A stretch of 43,663 nucleotides of DNA, taken from positions 1-43,663 of the forward strand of contig JAEEVK010000015.1 of the NCBI GenBank assembly GCA_016287095.1. Reading direction: 5' to 3'. Each line of letters opens with the position of its first letter. Position 1 is the stretch's first letter. The DNA comes from Lachnospiraceae bacterium (GTDB lineage Bacteria; Bacillota; Clostridia; Lachnospirales; Lachnospiraceae). Below the pieces are notes generated by a model. The model was not told the origin of the DNA, ran no database searches, and saw only the letters and a list, made by a program, of their open reading frames with translations. The position numbers were made by a program, and so were the translations under genes. Shown here one piece after another: positions 8,429 to 17,169 of the stretch.

Positions 8429-8457
8429 ATTATACACCATATCTATGTGATTCTCAA
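8429..8457 (-). promoter_or_regulatory. Promoter of the ParB-like/HAD pair
   Basis: The minus strand has TTGAGA (8452-8457), exactly 17 bases, then TATAAT (8429-8434), about 33 bases before the ATG. The ribosome site is GTGAGG. This is the only promoter seen for the two-gene unit. Confidence 0.75.
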
Positions 8458-8592
8458 TACATATTTAAAAGTACCGGGGCTTTTTTATCATTTTTACTTG
8501 CACTTACCGGTATTAAGAGATATTATATACTCAGAATGACAGTATATCACAAATGACTGCTATTAATATATATCAACCTGCTCGAGGTAACC

Positions 8593-10374
8593 ATGTCAGA
8601 GAAAAATTCGCTAAATAATAAAATAATAACCAAACTGTTTTTCAGGCTGCTGCCGGTACAGATATTGCTTGTTGCCATAAGCGGCATCAATTCCATAATA
8701 GACGGTGCAATCGCAGGAAAATATATAGGAGTCATTGCACTCACAGTTATAGGTCTTTACTACCCGATGCTTAAGGTAATAGACGCAGTAAACGCACTGC
8801 TTACAGGCGGATCACAGATCCTGTGCGGACAATTTTTAGGAAAAAATGAAACCGAGAAAACAAGAATGGTCTTTTCACTTGATATAGCCGTTACTTTCTG
8901 CTTTTCTCTGCTATTTTGCGGTGCAATGCTGTTTATTTCAAAAGGATTGGCTACTCTCCTGGGTGCTGAAAATGAAACCGTTACCGAGCTTAGCAATTAT
9001 CTGCGCGGTCTGTCATTTGGCATACTTGCCCAAGTGCTTTCAGCACAGTTTTCTGTCTTCCTTCAGCTCGAAAGACAGGAAAAAAGAACCTATATCGGGA
9101 TCGGAGCCATGATGGTTTCAAACCTGACCTTAAACCTTGTTTTTATAAATGTTCTTGATTTGGGACTTTTCGGTTTGGGTTTATCTACATCCTTAAGTAA
9201 CTGGCTTTTCTGTGTGATTCAGATGTCATATTATTTTACCAAAAAGGCTATTATCAGATTTGATTTTAAATTAATCAGGATCCATTATTTAAAGGATATA
9301 TTCCGTATAGGTATTCCCAGTGCCTTAGGCCAGTTTTATCAGACCATAAGAGGACTGTTTATTAACTATATACTACTCAGATATATCGGTGATGACGGGC
9401 TTGCAGCATATTCCGCAGTAGGTGCATTCAGTTGTGTCTTCTTTGCGGTGGCCGCAGGTGTAGCTTCAGCTACGAGACTTTTAGCAAGCGTTTACATCGG
9501 CGAAGAGGACCGCGATGGTATATATCGTATAATGCATACCGTAGTCACAAAGGGGATACTTCTGGTAACGGCAGTCTCCTTAGTATTTATGTGCCTTCAT
9601 GTGCCGATTACACGTATATTCTACGCAGATACGGCAAGTAATGTATACAGGCTTGCAAAACAGATCTTCTTAATATTCCCCATCTCTATGATATTCAGCT
9701 GTTTTACCTGCTCTTTCATAAATTATTATCAGTGCTTCGAGCGTATGAAGATAGTGAACATTCTGTCCTTTATCGACGGAACTGTCGGCATGGTAGTCTG
9801 CAGCTTCATCTTAACACCCTTTATGGGTGCTATGGGCGTGTGGATCAGCCAGATACTAAACGGGGTGATCACATGCATCTCCATACTGATATATACTGTA
9901 ATCGTAAATAAAAGATTTCCTACAAGCCTAAATGATTTTCTCCTGATCCCGGACTCATTCGGAGTACCGGATGAAAACAGGCTCAATATCTCAATCGGCA
10001 GTGTTGACGGAGTTTTAAATACATCACAGAAGGTGATAGATTTCTGTAAATTGCATAACATAGATAAAAAGCACGCATTCTATTCCGGCCTCTGTATAGA
10101 GGAGATGGCCGGAAATATCGTGCAGCATGGATTTAAAGATAAAAATGGCAGGACAAAAAACAGCATAGATATCTGTGTGGTTTATAAAGACAGCGGAATA
10201 CTTATCCGCCTTAAGGACAATTGCAAGCCCTTTAATCCGAAAGAAAGAGAAGCTATCTTTAAGCCCGGAGATGATGTAACCTCAAATATCGGTATTAGGA
10301 TGATAGAGCGCATTAGCAAGCGCATGGAGTATCAGTTTGTGCTGGGACTAAATGTACTATCAGTCTGGATATAA
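8593..10374 (+). CDS. MATE-family transporter fused to a C-terminal RsbW/SpoIIAB-like ATP-binding domain
   Basis: Residues 1-455 form a MATE multidrug/toxin exporter with about 12 hydrophobic segments (start LLPVQILLVAISGINSIIDG, typical of the family). Ordinary MATE proteins end near 450 residues. This one goes on to 593, and residues about 473-593 look like a GHKL/HATPase_c_2 domain: N-box EEMAGNIVQHGF (503-514), G1-like LKDNCKPF (540-547) and G2-like SNIGIRMIERIS. Such domains occur in anti-sigma-factor kinases (RsbW, SpoIIAB). The fusion suggests that transport or a partner protein is controlled by ATP binding or phosphorylation; this is inference. GAGG lies six bases before the ATG. The reading frame runs through the junction without interruption. 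The gene is alone on the plus strand and converges on the secreted-protein operon. Confidence 0.88.
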   Translation: MSEKNSLNNKIITKLFFRLLPVQILLVAISGINSIIDGAIAGKYIGVIALTVIGLYYPMLKVIDAVNALLTGGSQILCGQFLGKNETEKTRMVFSLDIAVTFCFSLLFCGAMLFISKGLATLLGAENETVTELSNYLRGLSFGILAQVLSAQFSVFLQLERQEKRTYIGIGAMMVSNLTLNLVFINVLDLGLFGLGLSTSLSNWLFCVIQMSYYFTKKAIIRFDFKLIRIHYLKDIFRIGIPSALGQFYQTIRGLFINYILLRYIGDDGLAAYSAVGAFSCVFFAVAAGVASATRLLASVYIGEEDRDGIYRIMHTVVTKGILLVTAVSLVFMCLHVPITRIFYADTASNVYRLAKQIFLIFPISMIFSCFTCSFINYYQCFERMKIVNILSFIDGTVGMVVCSFILTPFMGAMGVWISQILNGVITCISILIYTVIVNKRFPTSLNDFLLIPDSFGVPDENRLNISIGSVDGVLNTSQKVIDFCKLHNIDKKHAFYSGLCIEEMAGNIVQHGFKDKNGRTKNSIDICVVYKDSGILIRLKDNCKPFNPKEREAIFKPGDDVTSNIGIRMIERISKRMEYQFVLGLNVLSVWI

Positions 10375-10410
10375 GTCTCTGAAAGATCCTTCACTTCACT
10401 TAGTATGACC
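10375..10410 (-). repeat. Short dispersed repeat copy (GTCATNCTGA type)
   Basis: On the minus strand the 91-base gap after the MATE gene contains GTCATACTAAGTGAAGTGAA, then GGATCTTTC. This resembles the widespread intergenic repeat with core GTCATTCTGAGYGAAGYGAA. Related copies are at 6981-7010, 17048-17073 and 34841-34866. Confidence 0.45.
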
Positions 10411-10465
10411 AAAAACCATAGTTACAAAAATGTGGAAACTGCCTTGAGGCATTAATTTTTCCATA

Positions 10466-11488
10466 TTACTCTACCTCTACAGCAGCTTTCCCGGGGCGTT
10501 CGATGGTGGTCTTGCCATTCTTACAGGTTATGATAATGGCTGCACTGTCCGCCTTCTCACGCACCCATTCTGCTGGATTCTCGATAGTGGCGTCATATAT
10601 GGCATCTTCTATACCGAATCTGTCATCGGTTATCTGGATATATGCATAATCCCCAAGACCTGTTTCTTCATTATATAATGCATAGAGGCGTTCGGTGCCC
10701 GACTGCATGATATACTCATCATTACCTAGCGGAACGAACTCATACAGGGTATATATGGTTTCATTGGTATCCTGAATCACTTCGGACTCATGCATACAGA
10801 GCCTTCCGGTCTCTCCGTCAGCCTTTGCTATGATCTCGGTTTTGGTATGATGCCTCTTCCAGTTTTCATCCGACCATACACCGTCAAAGGTTATCAGGTA
10901 GTCGTTATCCGCATTTTTAGTTATCTTACCGTTTGTTGCATCATTCATATTCAATACGGTTTTCAATGCTGTGTAAAGCTCTTCTTCTGTATAAGCATTA
11001 TCTATCCAGGAAACATACATCGTATCCCATACCAGGAACGGAGTGGCTATGTAAAATATTCCGCTCTTGTCTATAGCTTTATCGATGGCTATCTCAGCGG
11101 CCTCATAGACTTTAGTCGAGTTTTCATATATGGTCTTGTAGTTTACTGCTTTTGCGGCTTCCTTTGCCGCCTTAATAAATACTATATCTCCTGGGCGATC
11201 ATCTACCACGGTACCGCCCGACACATAATTGGGATCATTTTTCTTTAAATAATCAAAATACTTTGTCCATACTGTCAGATCGACCGGATCTTTATACTCT
11301 TCATCCTCATCATATTCTTCTTTAGCAATATAATATGGCACATCCTGTTCCGCTGTCTCCGGGAAATCAGGAGCATCCTTTCCAAATATCTCTTTTGTTA
11401 TATTCGTATAATCAGCTGATACAAAAGCGAACGAAGGAATGACTATCACTATAACTGTTACTAAAGCAATCAGTCCGATTTTCTTCAT
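10466..11488 (-). CDS. Secreted protein of unknown function (last gene of the exported-protein cluster)
   Basis: A 340-residue protein with an N-terminal signal peptide: MKK, a hydrophobic stretch 4-24, and a likely signal peptidase I site after VSA (residue 25). The mature part is acidic, starts with a Glu/Asp-rich segment (EEYDEDEEYKDP), and then has a mixed region with SGIFYIATPFLVWDTMYVSWIDNAYTEEELYTAL and strand-rich repeats such as NDEYIMQSGTERLYALYNE. No lipobox, sortase motif or known catalytic pattern was seen. It lies 18 bases after the upstream gene, with GGAGGAGGAGAAG just before the ATG, so it is translated from the same transcript. I do not recognise the family. Its role must be outside the membrane and probably linked to the other exported proteins here. 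Confidence 0.7.
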   Translation of the reverse strand: MKKIGLIALVTVIVIVIPSFAFVSADYTNITKEIFGKDAPDFPETAEQDVPYYIAKEEYDEDEEYKDPVDLTVWTKYFDYLKKNDPNYVSGGTVVDDRPGDIVFIKAAKEAAKAVNYKTIYENSTKVYEAAEIAIDKAIDKSGIFYIATPFLVWDTMYVSWIDNAYTEEELYTALKTVLNMNDATNGKITKNADNDYLITFDGVWSDENWKRHHTKTEIIAKADGETGRLCMHESEVIQDTNETIYTLYEFVPLGNDEYIMQSGTERLYALYNEETGLGDYAYIQITDDRFGIEDAIYDATIENPAEWVREKADSAAIIITCKNGKTTIERPGKAAVEVE

Positions 11489-11506
11489 ATTGTCTTCTCC
11501 TCCTCC

Positions 11507-13045
11507 CTATTCATCAAAGCCTTTTTCCAGTATATTTGCTCTGATATCGAATTTAGCTGTTTTATTCTGCAGCGGTGCCCAGATATTTGAGTCCCAAACT
11601 CTGGTTATCAGCCTGGTACCCTGTTTTTCATCTACATTGATTCCAAATACAGAATTAAATTTTGCATTTGCATGATCAAGAACCATATCAAATGTTCCGA
11701 ATTCGTTTCCTTCCAGATGAAGCTTAACATCAGTCCACATAGCTGCTGCTACAGTTTTATCAGAGTCTCCTCCGGCAAATCCAACTGAAGAATCCATACT
11801 TGCTTTCTGAGTACTTGACGTTATTATTGTGTCTTTAAAATTCGACATATCCATGGTTGACATAAGTCTGACTTTTCCGCTCCCGTTTCCTTCATTTGCA
11901 AAAACCGTAAGCCGAGCATCCTTACTTTCTATTACCCTGGAAATATAGGACCATCCGCTGGTGTCTCCTTTTACCATTTGAACCCCATTTATTATCAAAG
12001 CAGTAGCTTTTGTAAACCAGAATTCTTCAAAAGGTCCTACCGGAAGCTCCCAAAGCATCATATCAAATCCCCACATGGTATGCGAGAGAACTATGGATGC
12101 AGAACCTCTGTACTCTCCGGCCGGCGAGTATTTCCTGTTTCCATAGGATCGCTCACGTTTCAACAGAAAGCTTACCTGCCAAAGCTGGAAATTAGATTTC
12201 GTACCAAGGAAGGTGAATTCTCTCGTCTTATCTCCGTTGACTGTTAATATAAATTCAGCCCTGTCCTTAAAGACATTATCTAAATAGTAGTTTAATCTTT
12301 GGTAAAAATCATCAAGGAAGGCTTTGGATGCAAAAGCCCGTTCCCAGATCGGAACCATTTTCTGATACCTCTGATATGCATCATAGCAGAATTTTCCGGC
12401 ATCCCAGACGGCACAAACAGCTTTTACAGCCGGATGACTATTGGATATGAGATCAGCATAATATCCAACCAAAGTCCTGATGCCACCGTAATCAGAAAAA
12501 AATTTGTCCGCAATATATTTATATTGATTAGTAAAAAATTTCTCGACGTTTTCTCCGGTAAATAAAGATTTGATATCACTTTTCTGCACCGCATCACATA
12601 ATTCAATAGCATTCTCAAGATAACCCCGAAGACCTGCCACGCCTACTTCCGCCAGATCGCCCCCTAATATACCTGCTGCAGTTTGTACCATGTCTCCAAG
12701 TAATTGTCTGCTTTGGTATCCGGTCTCTCTTATGGCATCCTGAACGATAAACTCTGCATCTGACAATTTTTTGCTTGTTACATGGTTATTTTCCATAAAA
12801 ATGCTGATATATTTATTCAGCTCCATTTCGTCAAAATTGGCAGTACGTGTTATCTTACCCGGGAACAGATAGCCTCCAACCGTTGCAGTAACATCATATT
12901 CACGTATATCCATGTATATCCTGCTATAGTTTACACCTTCTATTTTCGATAAAGTTACTGCTTTTGCAGCTAAAGGATCCATGCAGGTTATAATGATTGA
13001 TATTACTGCCAGAAGAGTTAGAATTTTTGCATTTATTCTTCTCAT
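11507..13045 (-). CDS. Large secreted protein of unknown function
   Basis: 512 residues with a signal peptide (hydrophobic 8-21; likely cleavage after AAKA, residue 29). The mature protein begins with VTLSKIEGVNYSRIYMDI. The middle (about 90-240) is largely helical and hydrophobic, including GILGGDLAEVGVAGLRGYL and HPAVKAVCAVWDAGKFCYDAY. The last half is strand-rich with aromatic residues (WGFDMMLWELPVGPFEEFWF). No known domain was recognised, and there is no lipobox, anchor or transmembrane tail. Its ATG overlaps the stop of the lipoprotein gene before it in an ATGA arrangement (13042-13045), and AAAGGAGG lies inside that gene's end, so the two are translationally coupled. A complex between this protein and the TPR lipoprotein is plausible from the coupling alone. 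Confidence 0.7.
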   Translation of the reverse strand: MRRINAKILTLLAVISIIITCMDPLAAKAVTLSKIEGVNYSRIYMDIREYDVTATVGGYLFPGKITRTANFDEMELNKYISIFMENNHVTSKKLSDAEFIVQDAIRETGYQSRQLLGDMVQTAAGILGGDLAEVGVAGLRGYLENAIELCDAVQKSDIKSLFTGENVEKFFTNQYKYIADKFFSDYGGIRTLVGYYADLISNSHPAVKAVCAVWDAGKFCYDAYQRYQKMVPIWERAFASKAFLDDFYQRLNYYLDNVFKDRAEFILTVNGDKTREFTFLGTKSNFQLWQVSFLLKRERSYGNRKYSPAGEYRGSASIVLSHTMWGFDMMLWELPVGPFEEFWFTKATALIINGVQMVKGDTSGWSYISRVIESKDARLTVFANEGNGSGKVRLMSTMDMSNFKDTIITSSTQKASMDSSVGFAGGDSDKTVAAAMWTDVKLHLEGNEFGTFDMVLDHANAKFNSVFGINVDEKQGTRLITRVWDSNIWAPLQNKTAKFDIRANILEKGFDE

Positions 13046-14238
13046 TTGCCTGCCTCCTTTATCAAAGTTTCAGCATTCTTTATCGCCTGCTCATTTTCAG
13101 CACTCAAATTTCCCATGCGAGCCATTTCTATATATTTTTCTGCCATATCATAATCCTGTACGGAAACCCAGAAAGTTACAGCGAGGGTAACTATATCGCC
13201 TTCTGCATTATCAAGCATTATTCCGTTGCTGATATAATACCACATACTTTCATCATCATTTAGCATGGTTGCAGTAACTGCGGCCACTTTATAAAGCTGT
13301 GTATCCAAAGGATTATTTCTTACAGCTGCATCTGCATATACAAGTGCATTCTCGTAATCTTCCATTTCCAGGCAATAATAGTACGCCATCACAAAAAACT
13401 CAGGTTGGAATTCATACCCTGTTGTCTCCCATCCGGAAGGGATTGCCGGATAAATGTCATAAAGATAATTCTCGAAATTGACCAGTTCCTCTCGCAGTAA
13501 CTTTAATTCGTCATCCGATAGATTAACTATTCCCTCAAGTTTCTGGATACCGTCGGGGAAGCTGTTCTGGTTTAATTTTGCCAGCTCATAGAATTTCTTC
13601 CCATCATCCATATTTCCTGCATATACATTGTAAACGCTCTGCATATAGTAAGGAACAGGACATGTATAATTAATGGAAACTATATCCTTCCAATCGGTAT
13701 ATATGCCATCTTCAACACTTATGCCGCGTTTTTTGAGTATTTCGTCTATACAGTTTCTGACGGAGGTTACACAGGAGCCTGCAAAGTGGATGCAATATTC
13801 ACCCGCTATATTTGCACCTACAGATTTATACTTCACTCCTATATCCCTGAGTTTTTCAGCATAATCAAAGAAAGGCTTATAATCAGCCGGCACATTTACA
13901 TGGTAGTTTTTAAGCTGTTCATATGCCTTTGAGTACTCTTCTATACTTGTAGAAAGAGGTATCTCAAAGGACTTAACAATGTCAGGCCGGACTTCCGTAG
14001 CATCAGACGAGTCAGAGTCCTGACTGTTTGAACCGGGATTTGATGAGTCCTGTCCTGTTATTGAATTCTCTGTACCGTTTTGATCTTTCCCTGAAGGATT
14101 GCCGGTATTATTTTCCCCATTAGAATCAGCCGACGGATTTCCCGCCGGCTGAGAATCATTTTTTGAACATCCCACAGATAATGTCAGAAGTGACATTATA
14201 AGGATAAATGCTAACACCCTTGATAGCTTTTTATACAT
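13042..14238 (-). CDS. TPR-containing lipoprotein of unknown function
   Basis: 398 residues. The signal sequence ends in LSVGC with the lipid-attachment cysteine at residue 24. A Ser/Asn/Gly/Asp-rich spacer (about 25-85) follows, as is usual for Gram-positive surface lipoproteins. The folded part starts near 90. In the C-terminal third, helical repeats such as EDYENALVYADAAVRNNPLDTQ and QDYDMAEKYIEMARMGNLSAEN look like tetratricopeptide repeats, which usually bind partner proteins. The stop codon overlaps the start of the next gene. The preceding gene in the direction of transcription is another lipoprotein, 80 bases away. The enzyme-like middle part (YCIHFAGSCVTSVRNCIDEIL) has several cysteines, but no motif I can name. 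Confidence 0.7.
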   Translation of the reverse strand: MYKKLSRVLAFILIMSLLTLSVGCSKNDSQPAGNPSADSNGENNTGNPSGKDQNGTENSITGQDSSNPGSNSQDSDSSDATEVRPDIVKSFEIPLSTSIEEYSKAYEQLKNYHVNVPADYKPFFDYAEKLRDIGVKYKSVGANIAGEYCIHFAGSCVTSVRNCIDEILKKRGISVEDGIYTDWKDIVSINYTCPVPYYMQSVYNVYAGNMDDGKKFYELAKLNQNSFPDGIQKLEGIVNLSDDELKLLREELVNFENYLYDIYPAIPSGWETTGYEFQPEFFVMAYYYCLEMEDYENALVYADAAVRNNPLDTQLYKVAAVTATMLNDDESMWYYISNGIMLDNAEGDIVTLAVTFWVSVQDYDMAEKYIEMARMGNLSAENEQAIKNAETLIKEAGK

Positions 14239-14318
14239 TTTCTTCTCCCACTCTAATCATATTCCCGCATGATTTCCAAAATACTCTGCACCAGTCCATT
14301 AATACAAGCCTTTATTGA

Positions 14319-15593
14319 TCAGTATTTATCATTATAGAAGCCATAATACACCAAACCTGCTTTTTCACAATAAGCCACATAGGCATTTGTATAGCCTTTT
14401 GAATTGGCTTTTTCATAATATATGTCTATTCCATCCCAACCGTTTTCACCATATCCGTCACAGTATATATCTGTTCTGGCATCAAGTTTTGATCTGTACG
14501 CCTCCCACTGGTCAGGAGTTACATTTCTGGAGTACATAAAGTATTTTTCTACCATATATGGATTGCTTTCGGTTCCTTCATTGTACTCTCCCCACATACC
14601 TGTAAAATCAGTACCTATAAGCTCAAGCCCCTGATCCGGAAAACCTTCCGAAGCCTTCGATTTATCTATAGATGGGTATTTTTGAAGATCAGGATATGTA
14701 TTATACATGGTCTTCGCATCATATATACCAACCTGTATAGTATGATCCCATGAATGCCATTCAACCTCTATGCACAAAATCCATCCGTCCTGTTCATAGA
14801 ATGCATGAAACTCAGTATTAGACCATTCACTTATTTTTCTTATGTCATCTATAGAATCCGCTTCAATCACAACACCATCTCCTGCAGGCATTCCTCTGTA
14901 TCCTGCATCCCACAGCTGCTGGGTAATATTCACAAATTCTCCGTCATCACACTGGCACGAAGCATAATATCCGTTCCAGAAACCAAGTGTCAATAACTGA
15001 CCATCATCCTGTACCTTTGCAAAGTCGCATCCCTTGGGCTGGATGTCTATCATACCCATGGCTGTCCAGGTCTCTGCATCGGGCCACTCAGACCACTTTG
15101 TGCATTTGGGAAACTTATAGTAATCCTTTAGTTTCTCGTCATTACTGCCGCCAATTTGATTAAGAGCATTCATCATATCGTCATAGGAGTAATCCCCATA
15201 GTCTCCGCTGTTGCCGGAATCCGAACCGGAATTACCGGAGCCTGAATTTCCCTGATTAGGATTACCTGACTCCGAGTTATCGTTCATTGAACCAAATAAA
15301 TCCTCTAACCCGTTGAATCCTTCAAGTCCCTGCAATCCGTCAGGATCATCATTTTTAAACAGATCTCCAAACAGACTCTCTAAGCTGTTCTTTCCGTTTT
15401 CCGAACTGTCATTATCTTTATCGGATTTATCGTTTTTATCATTTTTTTCTTCCTTTTCGGATTCTTCATGGTCTGCGGGAGGTGCGATCTCCGACAAAGT
15501 ATCCGCGATTGAATCTCCCAGATTACTGCACCCAGAAAGGACAAATATCAGACACAAAGCCGCTGTAATAATAACATTTTTACTTTTAATCAT
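14319..15593 (-). CDS. Lipoprotein of unknown function with acidic low-complexity spacer
   Basis: 424 residues. Lipobox LSGC with cysteine 22. Residues about 40-145 are a long Asp/Lys/Ser/Asn/Gly spacer (KNDKSDKDNDSSENGKN and a Gly-Ser-Asn-rich part), long enough to carry the folded domain away from the membrane through the wall. The C-terminal domain (about 150-424) is rich in Trp and Tyr and contains FPKCTKWSEWPDAETWTAMG, GFWNGYYASCQC and a final strand-rich tail KAGLVYYGFYNDKY. The pattern SEWP(D)…W near its start resembles EPWSEWSMYGDQW in the lipoprotein upstream, suggesting a distant relationship. GGAGGCAGG precedes the ATG. No enzyme motif is evident; the family is unknown to me. Confidence 0.7.
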   Translation of the reverse strand: MIKSKNVIITAALCLIFVLSGCSNLGDSIADTLSEIAPPADHEESEKEEKNDKNDKSDKDNDSSENGKNSLESLFGDLFKNDDPDGLQGLEGFNGLEDLFGSMNDNSESGNPNQGNSGSGNSGSDSGNSGDYGDYSYDDMMNALNQIGGSNDEKLKDYYKFPKCTKWSEWPDAETWTAMGMIDIQPKGCDFAKVQDDGQLLTLGFWNGYYASCQCDDGEFVNITQQLWDAGYRGMPAGDGVVIEADSIDDIRKISEWSNTEFHAFYEQDGWILCIEVEWHSWDHTIQVGIYDAKTMYNTYPDLQKYPSIDKSKASEGFPDQGLELIGTDFTGMWGEYNEGTESNPYMVEKYFMYSRNVTPDQWEAYRSKLDARTDIYCDGYGENGWDGIDIYYEKANSKGYTNAYVAYCEKAGLVYYGFYNDKY

Positions 15594-15726
15594 ACCTGCC
15601 TCCTATCTTTTATCGATCGATGTCACCTTAAAAACACCTTCAGCGTTTCCTCGGTACTAAAATCCTCAAAGATTTGGGGATAACTTCATTTTCGTAATAT
15701 TTTCGTATCTCATCAGCCCATTAGTC

Positions 15727-16998
15727 TTAGCCATTATAGTTTCCCAATTTAGCAGGATTTGTATCATATTTTGTAACCTGCATTATAACTTCATCCTCAT
15801 TATTCTCTGTTTTTACTATTTTAAACATTATGCCGGTCGCAGGATCATAAGCGAAACTGTTCTGTGTCCACAGACCACTGCTCTTTGCCACGTCACACTC
15901 TATACCTGCTATATTTTCGGTACCTGTTTTCTGAACTGACTCTGTTATTGTGAATCTGCTGTTTGCTCCCAGGAATGATACTCCGTCCCTGAAATCCTTG
16001 GACATCTGCAGCCAGGTTGAAAGGTTGCCGGAATCTTTAGTACCTTCAAAATCATACCAATCCGAAAGCAGTTCCTTGAGCTGATCCTCTGTTATAGTAC
16101 CTTCACTCCTGAATTTCGCACCTTCTGCATATCCGCCGCCCGAAGATGATGAACTGGTATACTTTTCATAACCTTCCGAGTTTTTGATATAGACGACAGC
16201 ACTGCTCCATCCGTCTTCTGTGTCGGTCTTAGGATACTCATATGCATAGAAATAATTGCCATCCTTACGGGCATACCTTATTTTCATGTACCCATGATCT
16301 ACTTCTATATCATAGTTTTCAGGCAGGACATCTAACGCATTGTCTCCCGGTATAATCTTTGGCATGGATTCTTCCTGTGCCTTTATATAGTCCTGACTGT
16401 AATTTTCAGGTGCATGTGTCATCCAGACTGTAATAACTGTCCCTGAACTGTCAGAATCCGCATTTACTATAAGACCTATCTGCTTTGAGCCCGCTCTTTT
16501 AAAGTATGTTCTGCCAAAAAGCGAAACATCATCCTGGAAACCGCAGCCTTCAACCAGTTGCTTATCAAGTGAAGCTTTAAGCTCATCTGCCGTAATATTT
16601 GCTCCGTTGATGGTCCACTGATCGCCATACATGCTCCACTCCGACCATGGTTCGTAACTGATCTTACTGCCGTCACAGATGCTTATGGTGTCAGGTCCAC
16701 CTATCTTTGAAAGATATGATGCAATTTTCTGCTCCATAACCTCTCTGTCATTTCCACCACTCTTTGCATCATCCTTTTTCCCGCTATCGCTGTCGCTACT
16801 GTTATTATCAGAGTTATTGTTAGTAGAATTATTCGACGAATTGTCATCCTTTTTTCCTGATGAATCGCTATTGTCATTTTTTCCGGAATTTGCCGAGCCA
16901 TTACTTGCCGGTTGACTCGGAGTATTTTCCTTTGAACCACACGCAACAAGTGCAAGTGATAAAACACAGATCAAAATGATACTAAAAATTTTCTTCAT
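15727..16998 (-). CDS. Lipoprotein of unknown function, first gene of the exported-protein cluster
   Basis: 423 residues. Lipobox LVAC with cysteine 20, followed by a Ser/Asn/Asp/Lys spacer (about 22-85). The folded part has two similar-looking sections. The first begins with SKIGGPDTISICDGSKISYEPWSE and includes a strand-rich core. The second, after a Ser/Gly patch (near 300), includes ITEDQLKELLSDWYDFEG and a beta-rich end, IECDVAKSSGLWTQNSFAYDPATGIMFKIV, like lipoproteins that sense or carry small ligands. The function is not known. A GAGGTGAAAG ribosome site precedes the ATG. A likely promoter lies about 105 bases upstream, beyond a terminator that separates it from the LuxR-type regulator gene, so this gene probably heads the transcript for all five exported proteins. 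Confidence 0.72.
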   Translation of the reverse strand: MKKIFSIILICVLSLALVACGSKENTPSQPASNGSANSGKNDNSDSSGKKDDNSSNNSTNNNSDNNSSDSDSGKKDDAKSGGNDREVMEQKIASYLSKIGGPDTISICDGSKISYEPWSEWSMYGDQWTINGANITADELKASLDKQLVEGCGFQDDVSLFGRTYFKRAGSKQIGLIVNADSDSSGTVITVWMTHAPENYSQDYIKAQEESMPKIIPGDNALDVLPENYDIEVDHGYMKIRYARKDGNYFYAYEYPKTDTEDGWSSAVVYIKNSEGYEKYTSSSSSGGGYAEGAKFRSEGTITEDQLKELLSDWYDFEGTKDSGNLSTWLQMSKDFRDGVSFLGANSRFTITESVQKTGTENIAGIECDVAKSSGLWTQNSFAYDPATGIMFKIVKTENNEDEVIMQVTKYDTNPAKLGNYNG

Positions 16999-17047
16999 AG
17001 TCTTTCACCTCGTTTATATTCCTTATTTCTAACATAAATTATTCATT

Positions 17048-17073
17048 TGTCATCCTGAACAGAGCGAAGGACA
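17048..17073 (+). repeat. Short dispersed repeat copy (GTCATCCTGAAC type)
   Basis: TGTCATCCTGAACAGAGCGA followed by AGGACA lies in the untranslated leader of the lipoprotein operon. An almost identical block is found on the opposite strand at 34841-34866, upstream of dus. Confidence 0.5.
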
Positions 17074-17103
17074 ACATATGGAAAACTCCTGTTTCTAACT
17101 ATG

Positions 17104-17109
17104 ATTATA
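17104..17109 (-). promoter_or_regulatory. Probable -10 box of the exported-protein operon
   Basis: A perfect TATAAT on the minus strand lies just downstream of the regulator gene's terminator and 106 bases before the first lipoprotein start. The region where -35 should be is only T-rich, which would suit a promoter that needs an activator, such as the LuxR-type protein next door. That last point is inference. Confidence 0.4.
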
Positions 17110-17121
17110 CCCAAAAAGTCC

Positions 17122-17161
17122 TAAATAAAAATAGGACTTACCTTAAAGCAAGTCCTATTTT
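17122..17161 (-). terminator. Terminator after the LuxR-type regulator gene
   Basis: On the minus strand AAAATAGGACTT pairs with AAGTCCTATTTT around a 10-base loop (17128-17161) and is followed by a T-rich run. It starts nine bases after the regulator stop codon. A third copy of TAGGACT nearby gives the area a repetitive look. Confidence 0.75.
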
Positions 17162-17169
17162 AGTCCTAT

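Noticed and set aside
8466-8516. TACCGG and CCGGTA inverted repeat upstream of the MATE gene
   Set aside because: Only six pairs with a 39-base loop; likely chance.
10436-10460. Possible terminator after the MATE gene (TGCC, TTGA, GGCA then T-rich)
   Set aside because: The stem is only four pairs; too weak to call.
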